Source of the DNA: Thermoprotei archaeon | GTDB taxonomy: Archaea > Thermoproteota > Nitrososphaeria > Geothermarchaeales > JDFR-13 | DNA: 7,739 nt | Reading direction: 5' to 3' | NCBI GenBank assembly: GCA_015661745.1 | Contig: DQVL01000087.1 | Location: forward strand, 1 to 7,739 | Part shown: piece after piece, positions 1 to 5,959 of the stretch | Layout: each line of letters begins with the position of its first letter | How positions within the stretch are numbered: position 1 is the first letter of the stretch | The notes under the pieces: model-generated | Databases searched by the model: none | Told to the model about the DNA's origin: nothing | The model's input: only the letters and a program-made list of their open reading frames with translations | Made by a program: the position numbers and the translations under genes

Positions 1-415
1 AGCCTCCGATTTCACCTAACTTTTTGCCTGGGTAAACCATATCTATTGTATCATTCAATATCTTCTTATTTAATCTAACAATTTCTTGGTATTCGCGACC
101 ACGTGCAATAGTTATAGCAGTATCAGCTATATATCCATCAATATGAACACCAACATCGATTTTAAGTAATCCTTCTCTAAACTCAATAACTTCTTTAGTA
201 AGTGGGGTATAATGAGCTGCTACAGAGTTGAACCCTATATTACATGGAAAAGCTGGTGCACCGCCATTCCTTATGATATAATCCTCTGCCTTTATAGCTA
301 CATCTAAAATGTCTATATAGATTTTAGACGATATATTATCATAGATGTAATTGAGAGTCTTCTTAGCTATCTTACCAGCTTCTATATATTTTTCAATCGC
401 CTCGTCATCTAACAT
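1..415 (-). CDS. map: Methionine aminopeptidase, type II (5' part only, cut by the window edge)
   Basis: This metalloprotease removes the initiator methionine from new cytosolic proteins. The window holds the first 138 residues; the rest lies beyond position 1 (archaeal type II enzymes are near 295 residues). The segment NGGAPAFPCNIGFNSVAAHYTP (roughly residues 50-71) is the family's N-terminal signature, with substrate-pocket histidine H68. KIDVGVHIDGYIADTA follows, giving metal-ligand aspartates D87 and D98, eleven residues apart as in the pita-bread fold. The remaining His and two Glu ligands would be in the missing part, so type II rather than type I rests on sequence style and the archaeal setting. 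The ATG at 415-413 starts directly at the expected N-terminus with no Shine-Dalgarno site, and an AT-rich TATA-like stretch lies about 30 bases upstream, which suggests a leaderless mRNA. The gene is divergent from coaD. Confidence 0.93.
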   Translation of the reverse strand, partial: MLDDEAIEKYIEAGKIAKKTLNYIYDNISSKIYIDILDVAIKAEDYIIRNGGAPAFPCNIGFNSVAAHYTPLTKEVIEFREGLLKIDVGVHIDGYIADTAITIARGREYQEIVRLNKKILNDTIDMVYPGKKLGEIGG

Positions 416-438
416 TAGGAATCATTTATTATAATGTG

Positions 439-456
439 TAAAATTAAATAAAATTA
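439..456. promoter_or_regulatory. Candidate shared TATA region for divergent map and coaD
   Basis: The 53-base gap between the map and coaD start codons has one run of A and T only, 439-456 (AAAATTAAATAAAATTAT). It is centred about 26 bases before the coaD ATG and about 32 bases before the map ATG on the other strand, the spacing expected for archaeal TATA boxes of leaderless genes. In so AT-rich a genome this is weak evidence, and two overlapping boxes are as likely as one shared box. Confidence 0.4.
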
Positions 457-468
457 TAGTTAGTATAC

Positions 469-954
469 ATGCTATTAATATTTTTTGAAGTGGATAGGAA
501 AATTGGAGTAATATTTGGAGGAACATTCGAAAATTTGCATGCAGGCCATATAAAGCTTATAAGTATAGCTTTCAAATTGGGTACACACATAATAATTGGC
601 CTAACTTCAGATAAGATGGCTTCCGATATGCGGAAAAGAGCAGTAAAAGAATTTACTGATAGAAAAAAACAACTTACTGAACTAATAAATAGTTTGGACA
701 CGAATTCTTCATATGAGATAATTAGTATAAATGACTCATATGGACCGTCCATAACTAGGTCAGATATAAATATTATAATCGTAAGTACTGAGACTTTTCC
801 GGTAGCTCTTGATATCAATAGAAAGAGAAGAGAGAGTGGACTAGACCCACTTGGGATATATGTAATAAACCTATTAGAATCCGATACAGGATTGAAAATA
901 AGTTCATCTTTAATAAAAATGAAGAGTCTAGATGAATGGGGAAGGAAGAAATAG
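469..954 (+). CDS. coaD: Phosphopantetheine adenylyltransferase, archaeal type
   Basis: The predicted enzyme transfers AMP from ATP to 4'-phosphopantetheine, giving dephospho-CoA in coenzyme A synthesis. It is a small cytosolic nucleotidyltransferase of 161 residues, usual for the archaeal family. GGTFENLHAGHIKLI at residues 17-31 is the nucleotide-binding signature with the HxGH motif as HAGH (24-27); the common GGTFD is GGTFE here. Near the C-terminus, ISSSLI (144-149) takes the place of the family's ISSTRIR, and PLGIYVINLL before it also fits. The start is uncertain. ATG 469 sits 26 bases after a TATA-like run and could be leaderless. An in-frame GTG at 490 would give VDRKIGVIFGGTF, closer to the usual length before GGTF. 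The stop is 6 bases from the stop of the convergent trpS. Confidence 0.9.
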   Translation: MLLIFFEVDRKIGVIFGGTFENLHAGHIKLISIAFKLGTHIIIGLTSDKMASDMRKRAVKEFTDRKKQLTELINSLDTNSSYEIISINDSYGPSITRSDINIIIVSTETFPVALDINRKRRESGLDPLGIYVINLLESDTGLKISSSLIKMKSLDEWGRKK

Positions 955-960
955 ATAGAA

Positions 961-2043
961 TTATATGAAGGATTTAATCTCTTCCGCTGATTTTATTATA
1001 CTTATTTCATTTCTCAAAACGATGTCTCTATAGTAATCCAATCTTTTTTTAAATTTATCCATGAATTCAACCAGTATGTTATAGGTAATATTTTTTAAAT
1101 CACCACTTAAAAGTTCACCACGTTTATACTTTTCACCAAGTTCAAGCCACATATTTTCATCATCTAAAATATATGTAAGTAATCTATAAGGAACATCTAC
1201 CTCAATATCCCCTCCATACTTTCTATGCTCCTCAATAGTCGGTTTACCACCTGAAAAGGCTCGCCAAATTTTTTTCCTTAAGTCTCCATAGTCTTCTTCA
1301 GGTAGAAAAATCGAGTTAAGTGGATCGCTTTTACTCATTTTTTCGGACCCATCTAAACCAGGTATAAGGCGAATATATATTGAGGCGACCTGTTTAAAAT
1401 CATAGAAATCTGTTCTTCTAATATAGTCTCTACATAACCTCATATGAGGATCTTGATCTAATCCTATAGGCACCAACCCCATCATATCTAAGGAAAACTG
1501 GGGAAATAAAATATCACCTATTTGTATTAATGAGGAGAGGACTCTTCCTGGTGTTACATCACCGTATATTGCTTTTAACTCACTAAATGTAGTTTTTCTA
1601 GAAACATCTGCAGCTATTTTGACTATATCTTTGTTTTCTGACTGGAAATAAAACAAGGTTTTTTTGGGATCTAAACCTAATGCAAGATATGTTGGAATGT
1701 GAAATTTTAGTGCATACTCTTTCGCCTTTTCCAAAGGAACGTTTCTCGTGGATAAAGATTCTATATCAGCAATAGCAATTATTGTTATCTTACTTAATTG
1801 TTGGAAGTACTTTACAGATTCTACAATAGCGTAGGTTCCCAAATGTATAAGTTTATAAGATGGCATTATACCCGTTAATATATAGAAGGGTCCACCTCTC
1901 AACATCTTTTTAAACTCTTCAATACCTCGAGCAGCTATGAAGATTTCTCTAGACACGAATTTATGTGGAAAAGGAAATTTAATATCTTTAATAGGTTCCA
2001 AACCAAATTGTCTAATTAGCTTTACCTCCCTATCCTTCAACAC
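961..2043 (-). CDS. trpS: Tryptophanyl-tRNA synthetase (class I), archaeal type
   Basis: The enzyme charges tRNA-Trp with tryptophan in the cytosol. The 360-residue protein shows the family landmarks in order: FPFPHKFVSREIF near residues 23-35, the class I site as MPSYKLIHLGTY (60-71), the helix SRKTTFSELKAIYG (148-161), VPIGLDQDPHMRLCRD (191-206), the KMSKS loop as GSEKMSKSDP (232-241), and AFSGGKPTIEEHRKYGG further on. GLDQDPH and the GG.PTIEEHRK block separate it from TyrRS. The HIGH motif is HLGT, and the glycine of the usual PSG is tyrosine. TrpRS active sites vary here (bacterial TIGN), so activity is still expected. The start is GTG 2043-2041, with TTG at 2040 as a rival; two GGTG Shine-Dalgarno copies stand just upstream. 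It is divergent from pheST and convergent with coaD. Confidence 0.93.
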   Translation of the reverse strand: MLKDREVKLIRQFGLEPIKDIKFPFPHKFVSREIFIAARGIEEFKKMLRGGPFYILTGIMPSYKLIHLGTYAIVESVKYFQQLSKITIIAIADIESLSTRNVPLEKAKEYALKFHIPTYLALGLDPKKTLFYFQSENKDIVKIAADVSRKTTFSELKAIYGDVTPGRVLSSLIQIGDILFPQFSLDMMGLVPIGLDQDPHMRLCRDYIRRTDFYDFKQVASIYIRLIPGLDGSEKMSKSDPLNSIFLPEEDYGDLRKKIWRAFSGGKPTIEEHRKYGGDIEVDVPYRLLTYILDDENMWLELGEKYKRGELLSGDLKNITYNILVEFMDKFKKRLDYYRDIVLRNEISIIKSAEEIKSFI

Positions 2044-2051
2044 TATGGATA

Positions 2052-2061
2052 CACCTTCACC
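2052..2061 (-). promoter_or_regulatory. Double GGTG ribosome-binding site of trpS
   Basis: On the minus strand GGTGAAGGTG ends 8 bases before the GTG start codon of trpS. GGTG is complementary to the 3' end of archaeal 16S rRNA and recurs before pheT, dnaG and the small Toprim gene. It supports GTG 2043 (or TTG 2040) as the start and implies that the trpS mRNA has a short leader. Confidence 0.6.
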
Positions 2062-2071
2062 ATTGACTACA

Positions 2072-2090
2072 ATAATTAAATAATAATTTA
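2072..2090 (-). promoter_or_regulatory. Candidate TATA region of trpS
   Basis: The minus strand reads TAAATTATTATTTAATTATT, an uninterrupted AT run centred about 36 bases before the trpS start codon. That would put transcription start roughly 10 bases before the start codon if measured 25 bases from the centre, or a little earlier from the distal end, leaving room for the GGTG site only in the latter case. The evidence is position and composition alone. Confidence 0.35.
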
Positions 2091-2104
2091 GAAATCAAAC
2101 ATCA

Positions 2105-2122
2105 TTAAATTTATCATAAAAA
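2105..2122 (+). promoter_or_regulatory. Candidate TATA region of the pheST operon
   Basis: The AT-rich stretch around TTAAATTTATCATAAAAA lies about 21 to 38 bases before the pheS ATG. No GGTG motif precedes that ATG, so the pheS mRNA is probably leaderless and this stretch is in the right place for its TATA box. The rest of the 99-base trpS-pheS gap shows nothing else recognisable. Confidence 0.4.
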
Positions 2123-2142
2123 ATTGCTAAAGAATATTTGTA

Positions 2143-3633
2143 ATGAAGAGGGATGTTATAAAGAGGCTTAAAGCATTGGATAAAATTGAGTTAACTGACC
2201 TTGCGAATCTTTTATCAGTAAAGGTAGATAGATTAAGAGGCTATGTAGAGGAGTGGAAAAGAAATGATATGGTAAACATAATAACAGAGACTCGTTATCA
2301 AATTAAACCTGGGAAAAGACTTCTTGAATACAAAACATTACCCGAAATAATTCTACTTAAAGAATTACTGGAGTGGGGAGATATAGATATTACCAAAGCA
2401 AAGAATAAAACATCGATAAAAAAAGAAGATTTTAATCCATCATTATCGATAATATTAAAAAATAGGTTGGCTAAAATTAAAAAAATTAATTCAAGATCAG
2501 TTATATCTATCGTGGACAAAAACAAAGCTTTGAAATATATTGAAGGTAAAGATCTTCTGATAAAATCCCTCATAAATGAAGGGATTAAGGAATTTAAGAG
2601 CGAAAAAGATATAGATAAAGACCTCATGCAATTATTGAATAGACCTGGAATCTTGGAATTAACAAAAAGAAGGATTGAATATGTAGTATTTAAGAGAAAT
2701 CCTGAAATTATCATAAGTGATTTACAAAAAGAGGAAATCAAAGACTTAACTAGAGACATAATTATATCTGGTGAATGGAAAAAAAAGAAAATTAAAGAAT
2801 ATGACGTTCAGTCCTCGTCTTATGTTATTTATAGTGGTAAGAAGCATCCATTGACTGAGTTGATCGAAGAAATAAGAGAGATATTTTTTGAAATGGGATT
2901 TGAGGAGGTTACGGGTCCAATTATTGAAACAGCATTCGTTAATTTTGATATGTTATTTCAACCTCAGGACCATCCAGCAAGGGATATGCAAGACACATTC
3001 TATATTGAAAAACCATTCGATAAAGGGGATATTCCATTTCCAGAGCTAATAGATAAAGTTAGAAAAACCCATGAAGATGGTGGATCAACAGGTTCTATTG
3101 GATGGAGATATAAATGGGATATAGATGAAGCGAGAAAATATGTTTTAAGAACCCACACAACAGCCACTACAATAAGAAATTTATATTTAAACCGTAATAG
3201 AGAATCATTAAAGCTTTTTTCAATCGGAAGAGTATTTAGAAATGAGACTATAGATTATAAGCATTTAGCTGATTTTATGCAGGTTGACGGAATCCTATTA
3301 AATAAAGGAGCAAATTTAAGGCTCCTCATGGGAATCTTAGAAAGATTTTTCAAGAAATTAGGAGCAAAAAAAATCAAATTCTGGCCCACATATTTTCCAT
3401 TTACAGAGCCATCAATCCAACCGACTATTTATTCAGAGAAAATAGGTGAATGGATAGAGTTGGGAGGCGCGGGGATTTTTAGACCTGAAATTACTGAATC
3501 CCTAGGAATTAAACATCCAGTTTTAGCGTGGGGATTAGGTCTAGAGAGAATAGTAATGATTAAATATGGTATAGAGGATATTAGAGAGATTTATTTAAAT
3601 AGATTATCTTGGCTTAGAACGAGGGTGTTATAA
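2143..3633 (+). CDS. pheS: Phenylalanyl-tRNA synthetase alpha subunit
   Basis: This is the catalytic class II subunit of the (alpha-beta)2 enzyme that charges tRNA-Phe. The 496-residue chain fits the archaeal/eukaryotic type. The N-terminal part, to about residue 220, is lysine-rich with winged-helix-like segments (LTDLANLLSVKVDRLRGYVEEWKR), typical of the tRNA-contacting extension. The catalytic core follows: HPLTELIEEIREIFFEMGFEEV with the proline end of motif 1 (about 235-255), NFDMLFQPQDHPARDMQDTFY (about 268-288), motif 2 FSIGRVFRNETIDYKHLADF (about 361-380), the phenylalanine-pocket segment YFPFTEPSIQP, and motif 3 GLGLERIVMIKYGI near 466-479. All the expected motifs are intact. The stop overlaps the pheT start by one base (TAATG), so the subunits are translationally coupled. 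Confidence 0.97.
   Translation: MKRDVIKRLKALDKIELTDLANLLSVKVDRLRGYVEEWKRNDMVNIITETRYQIKPGKRLLEYKTLPEIILLKELLEWGDIDITKAKNKTSIKKEDFNPSLSIILKNRLAKIKKINSRSVISIVDKNKALKYIEGKDLLIKSLINEGIKEFKSEKDIDKDLMQLLNRPGILELTKRRIEYVVFKRNPEIIISDLQKEEIKDLTRDIIISGEWKKKKIKEYDVQSSSYVIYSGKKHPLTELIEEIREIFFEMGFEEVTGPIIETAFVNFDMLFQPQDHPARDMQDTFYIEKPFDKGDIPFPELIDKVRKTHEDGGSTGSIGWRYKWDIDEARKYVLRTHTTATTIRNLYLNRNRESLKLFSIGRVFRNETIDYKHLADFMQVDGILLNKGANLRLLMGILERFFKKLGAKKIKFWPTYFPFTEPSIQPTIYSEKIGEWIELGGAGIFRPEITESLGIKHPVLAWGLGLERIVMIKYGIEDIREIYLNRLSWLRTRVL
3624..3627 (+). promoter_or_regulatory. GGTG ribosome-binding site of pheT, inside pheS
   Basis: GGTG lies 5 bases before the pheT ATG, within the last codons of pheS. This good Shine-Dalgarno spacing fixes ATG 3633 as the pheT start and suggests equal expression of the two subunits. 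Confidence 0.65.
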
Positions 3634-5294
3634 TGCCTACAACGAAAATATATTATGATACAATTCTTAAGGAGACAGGTATGGAAATTGATGAGTTTAT
3701 AGAGGTCATTCCCTATGCTGGATTAGAAGTGGATGAAATAGCCGAAGAATATCTAAAACTTGAGTATACACCTAATCGCATAGACTACGGATTTCCATAT
3801 GGAATATTCAAAACCCTTAGAGGAATCACAGATATGGAAAGGGGAATATTAAAATATACACTAAATCCACCTAAAAAGGGATTTCAGGTTGTCGTTGATA
3901 ATTCTTTAAAGGTAATTAGACCATACATATCATGCTTCGTGGTTAAAAATCTAACATTATCAGAGACCGATATAGAGTATATAATAAATTTCCAGGAAGA
4001 TCTTCACAAAACCATCGGAAGAAACAGAAGAAAGGCTTCTATAGGAATACATGATTTTACCAAAGTAGAGCCCCCCATTTACTACGTGACCGAAAAAATT
4101 AGTTTCAAGTTTCATCCATTGGGCTTCGAAAGAGAGATCTCAATAAAGGATATACTTAAAATGCATCCAAAGGGCATCGAATATGGCGACCTAATACCAA
4201 AAAAATATGGAAGGTTCCCTATTTTGAAAGATTCACAGGACATGGTACTGTCCATGCCACCAATTATTAATTCGATACATACACAAGTTACACCAGATAC
4301 AAAAGACTTGTTCATTGATGTAACGGGATGGGATGAAAACGCGATTAACCAAATATTGGTATTGTTGCTAACGTCATTGGCAGATTTAGGAGGGGAAATC
4401 TACCAAGTAGAGGTAGCTTATTCCGATAAGATAATTAAAGCACCACAACTTGAGTATTCCCAAATGGTTGTATCACATGATTTGATACAAGGACTTTTAG
4501 GGATGGATATAACAAAAAATGATGTGATAAACAGTTTAGAGAGGATGAGGTTTGAAGTATATGAAAAAGATGGTAACTACATAGTTACTATTCCTCCATA
4601 CAGATTTGACATCCTTCACCCTGTAGATATAGTTGAAGATATAGCTATAGGAATTGGCTTCTGGAAGATAAAGCCAGAAATGAAGGCTATGTATTATTCA
4701 GAGGCTAAACATCTCGACATAGAAGATTTTATTCATGATAAAATAATACCAATACTTACAGGTATGGGATTTATAGAAGTAATAAATATGATGTTGATTA
4801 ACAAGGAAGTACAAACTGAGTTTATCAAATTAAGCAATAAAACAGTCATTGAAGTAGTTAACCCTAAGACGTCAAGAAACACAATTAGACATATGTTACT
4901 ACCTGGATTATTAGAAAATGTATTCAGAAATATTAACGAAGAATATCCATTAAAACTATTTGAGATTGGGTGGGTTATAGAGGAAGATCTAAATGAGAAG
5001 CTTAAGCTTTGTGTTGTAATAGCTAGTTATAGAGTTAACTATGGTGATATAAAAGCCGTAGTTGATGCGTTACTATCTAATTTAGGAATAAAGGATATAT
5101 ATAAATATGAGAAGGCTAAGTATCCATTTTTAATTAATGGAAGATCAGCCAAATTAACTATCAATAGTAAAGAAGTCGGATTTTTAGGAGAGGTTAATCC
5201 AGAGATTCTCCTAAAATTTAATATAAACATTCCAACAGTAGTCGCTGAATTATATATCAAACCGTTATTTAAAGTTTATCAAGAACTTGATTAA
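3633..5294 (+). CDS. pheT: Phenylalanyl-tRNA synthetase beta subunit, short archaeal type
   Basis: This is the non-catalytic partner of PheS, involved in tRNA binding and, through its B3/4 domain, in clearing mischarged tyrosine. At 553 residues it has the archaeal/eukaryotic length, lacking the bacterial EMAP-like and C-terminal anticodon-binding domains. The order is: N-terminal B1 region with TPNRIDYGFPYGIFKTLRG (about 46-64); B3/4 region with TIGRNRRKASIGIHDFTKVEPPIYY; B5 domain ending in IPPYRFDILHPVDIVEDIAIGIGF (about 319-342); then the class II-like core with NPKTSRNTIRHMLLPGLLENVFRN (about 410), LKLFEIG and FLGEVNPE (about 517). No frameshift is seen. No T-rich terminator follows the TAA, so transcripts may run into the structured RNA region downstream. 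Confidence 0.96.
   Translation: MPTTKIYYDTILKETGMEIDEFIEVIPYAGLEVDEIAEEYLKLEYTPNRIDYGFPYGIFKTLRGITDMERGILKYTLNPPKKGFQVVVDNSLKVIRPYISCFVVKNLTLSETDIEYIINFQEDLHKTIGRNRRKASIGIHDFTKVEPPIYYVTEKISFKFHPLGFEREISIKDILKMHPKGIEYGDLIPKKYGRFPILKDSQDMVLSMPPIINSIHTQVTPDTKDLFIDVTGWDENAINQILVLLLTSLADLGGEIYQVEVAYSDKIIKAPQLEYSQMVVSHDLIQGLLGMDITKNDVINSLERMRFEVYEKDGNYIVTIPPYRFDILHPVDIVEDIAIGIGFWKIKPEMKAMYYSEAKHLDIEDFIHDKIIPILTGMGFIEVINMMLINKEVQTEFIKLSNKTVIEVVNPKTSRNTIRHMLLPGLLENVFRNINEEYPLKLFEIGWVIEEDLNEKLKLCVVIASYRVNYGDIKAVVDALLSNLGIKDIYKYEKAKYPFLINGRSAKLTINSKEVGFLGEVNPEILLKFNINIPTVVAELYIKPLFKVYQELD
5266..5274 (+). promoter_or_regulatory. Candidate TATA box for the guide RNAs, inside the 3' end of pheT
   Basis: TATTTAAAG within the last codons of pheT is a TATA-like element. 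A start about 25 to 30 bases downstream would fall at 5295-5300, just after the pheT stop and just before the first hairpin stem at 5307. The evidence is position and motif only. Read-through from pheT with later processing is the alternative. Confidence 0.35.
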
Positions 5295-5306
5295 AAAATA
5301 TCTATA

Positions 5307-5369
5307 GGCATGTAGTTTCCCCGGCGGACCAGCCAGAGTCATGAAGGCTGGGTACCCCTACATGCCACA
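5307..5369 (+). ncRNA. Candidate H/ACA guide RNA, hairpin 1
   Basis: Basal stem GGCATGTAG (5307-5315) pairs perfectly with CTACATGCC (5358-5366), and ACA (5367-5369) follows with no spacer. Inside, CCAGCC (5329-5334) pairs with GGCTGG (5346-5351). The 11-base apex AGAGTCATGAA carries GA and UGA on opposite sides, as in the kink-loop bound by L7Ae. Between the two stems is an internal loop with 13 bases on the 5' side (5316-5328) and 6 on the 3' side (5352-5357). This is the layout of archaeal H/ACA RNAs, which guide Cbf5-Nop10-Gar1-L7Ae to make pseudouridine in rRNA. The 5' loop is longer than usual. The region is much richer in G+C than its surroundings. I could not assign a target uridine. 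Confidence 0.72.
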
Positions 5370-5377
5370 ACTTTAAA

Positions 5378-5452
5378 AGCCCGTCAAGAGGGGCTCTACT
5401 GAATTAGGAGTAGCCTATATAATGATGTGGAGAGAGTTATTGACGGGCTACA
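5378..5452 (+). ncRNA. Candidate H/ACA guide RNA, hairpin 2
   Basis: Basal stem AGCCCGTCAA (5378-5387) pairs perfectly over 10 bp with TTGACGGGCT (5440-5449), and ACA (5450-5452) follows directly. Inside, CTCTAC (5394-5399) can pair with GTGGAG (5427-5432), with one G-U pair. Above this stem stand CTGA (5399-5402) and ATGATG (5422-5427), which can form a kink-turn, and then TAGG (5405-5408) with CCTA (5414-5417) around a five-base loop. The internal loop has GAGGGG on the 5' side and five to seven bases on the 3' side, depending on the inner-stem register (CTCT with AGAG at 5431-5434 also pairs). The 72-base length and the ACA placement fit an archaeal H/ACA guide. Hairpin 1 ends only 8 bases upstream, so the two may form one double-hairpin RNA. 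The element overlaps the upstream ATG codons of the Toprim ORF. Confidence 0.68.
5416..5422 (+). promoter_or_regulatory. Possible TATA box for the small Toprim gene
   Basis: TATATAA would place transcription start near 5443-5447 and give a leader of about 27 bases with a GGTG site before GTG 5473. It lies within hairpin 2, so it may simply be part of the RNA. TTTAAAA at 5372-5378, between the two hairpins, is another candidate. Confidence 0.2.
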
Positions 5453-5463
5453 ATCTATATAAG

Positions 5464-5467
5464 GGTG
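5464..5467 (+). promoter_or_regulatory. GGTG ribosome-binding site deciding the Toprim gene start
   Basis: GGTG (in GGTGTGAC) ends 5 bases before GTG 5473, the same motif and spacing as before pheT. Nothing comparable precedes ATG 5422, ATG 5425 or GTG 5467. This favours GTG 5473 and leaves hairpin 2 (ending at 5452) outside the coding region. Confidence 0.55.
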
Positions 5468-5472
5468 TGACG

Positions 5473-5925
5473 GTGAAGAAAGTAGAGGAACATAGAGAAC
5501 GGCTAGCATATGTAATAGAAAATTTAAACTCTTTAAAGCCAAACAGCATTATAATTGTAGAAGGAAAAACAGATAAGTTAGTATTACAACCATTGATTTC
5601 TAACTACATAAGAATATCAACCATCGTAAATCTTAATAAATTATTAATGGAAAACAAAGTTCACAGAGAGTACTTGATTCTTACCGACTTTGATGGGGAG
5701 GGTAAAAAGCTACATAAATATGTCAAGAATAAGTTGCTGGGAAATGGTATTAGTGAAAATTTTATAAGGGATGATATTAGAAATACAATACGTAAATATT
5801 TGACCCTTTATGGATATGGTATATATGATGGATTATCTTCACTAATAAAAAAGGCTAACGTTAATCCAGAAAAATTCAAGGTGAACGTCTTATCCAGATA
5901 TTTATATATTTTAGACGATGAATAA
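5473..5925 (+). CDS. Small Toprim-domain protein (UPF0292-like)
   Basis: A single Toprim domain makes up most of this protein. Counted from GTG 5473 it has 150 residues. IIIVEGKTDKLVL holds the conserved glutamate E30, and ILTDFDGEGKKL holds the DxD pair D72 and D74, which together would bind Mg2+. The C-terminal half, with IRKYLTLYGYGIYDGLSSLI, resembles the archaeal UPF0292 group of RNase M5-like and primase-like Toprim proteins. The biochemical role is unknown; nucleic-acid phosphoryl transfer or cleavage is an inference. ATG 5422 would add 17 residues, but it lies inside RNA hairpin 2 and has no Shine-Dalgarno site, whereas GTG 5473 has GGTG at 5-base spacing. GTG 5467 is a third option. 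The gene is 34 bases before dnaG, another Toprim gene, probably in the same transcription unit. Confidence 0.82.
   Translation: MKKVEEHRERLAYVIENLNSLKPNSIIIVEGKTDKLVLQPLISNYIRISTIVNLNKLLMENKVHREYLILTDFDGEGKKLHKYVKNKLLGNGISENFIRDDIRNTIRKYLTLYGYGIYDGLSSLIKKANVNPEKFKVNVLSRYLYILDDE
5901..5908 (+). promoter_or_regulatory. Candidate internal TATA box for dnaG
   Basis: TTTATATA is a textbook archaeal TATA sequence, located in the last codons of the Toprim gene. Transcription would start near 5930, leaving a leader of about 30 bases that includes the dnaG GGTGAT site. Chance occurrence in AT-rich coding sequence cannot be excluded. Confidence 0.35.
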
Positions 5926-5948
5926 TCTAATCATAACATACACACATT

Positions 5949-5954
5949 GGTGAT
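5949..5954 (+). promoter_or_regulatory. GGTGAT ribosome-binding site of dnaG
   Basis: GGTGAT, a full match to the archaeal Shine-Dalgarno consensus, ends 5 bases before ATG 5960. It fixes that start over the internal ATG codon further in. Confidence 0.75.
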
Positions 5955-5959
5955 ATAAA

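Noticed and set aside
1044..1050. A run of seven T on the plus strand as a coaD terminator.
   Set aside because: It is 90 bases past the coaD stop and within trpS, where it equals a run of A codons encoding lysines. It is kept only as a hypothesis, not as a feature.
5350..5357. The palindrome GGGTACCC as an operator site.
   Set aside because: It is explained by the end of the inner stem and the 3' pocket of hairpin 1, and no second copy was seen in the window.
5307..5366. Hairpin 1 as a tRNA or tRNA fragment, because it starts and ends with a pairing stem and is rich in G+C.
   Set aside because: It is only 60 bases long, has no T-loop (GTTCRANNC) sequence, no D-arm pattern and no anticodon arm of the right size. 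The ACA after the stem fits H/ACA instead.
5399..5427. CTGA and ATGATG in hairpin 2 as boxes D and C of a C/D guide RNA.
   Set aside because: The order is D before C, there is no second box pair, and both lie inside the 10-bp stem. They make better sense as the two strands of an H/ACA kink-turn.
5307..5449. The two inverted repeats as intrinsic terminators of pheST.
   Set aside because: Neither is followed by a T run, and archaeal termination relies on T-rich tracts rather than hairpins.
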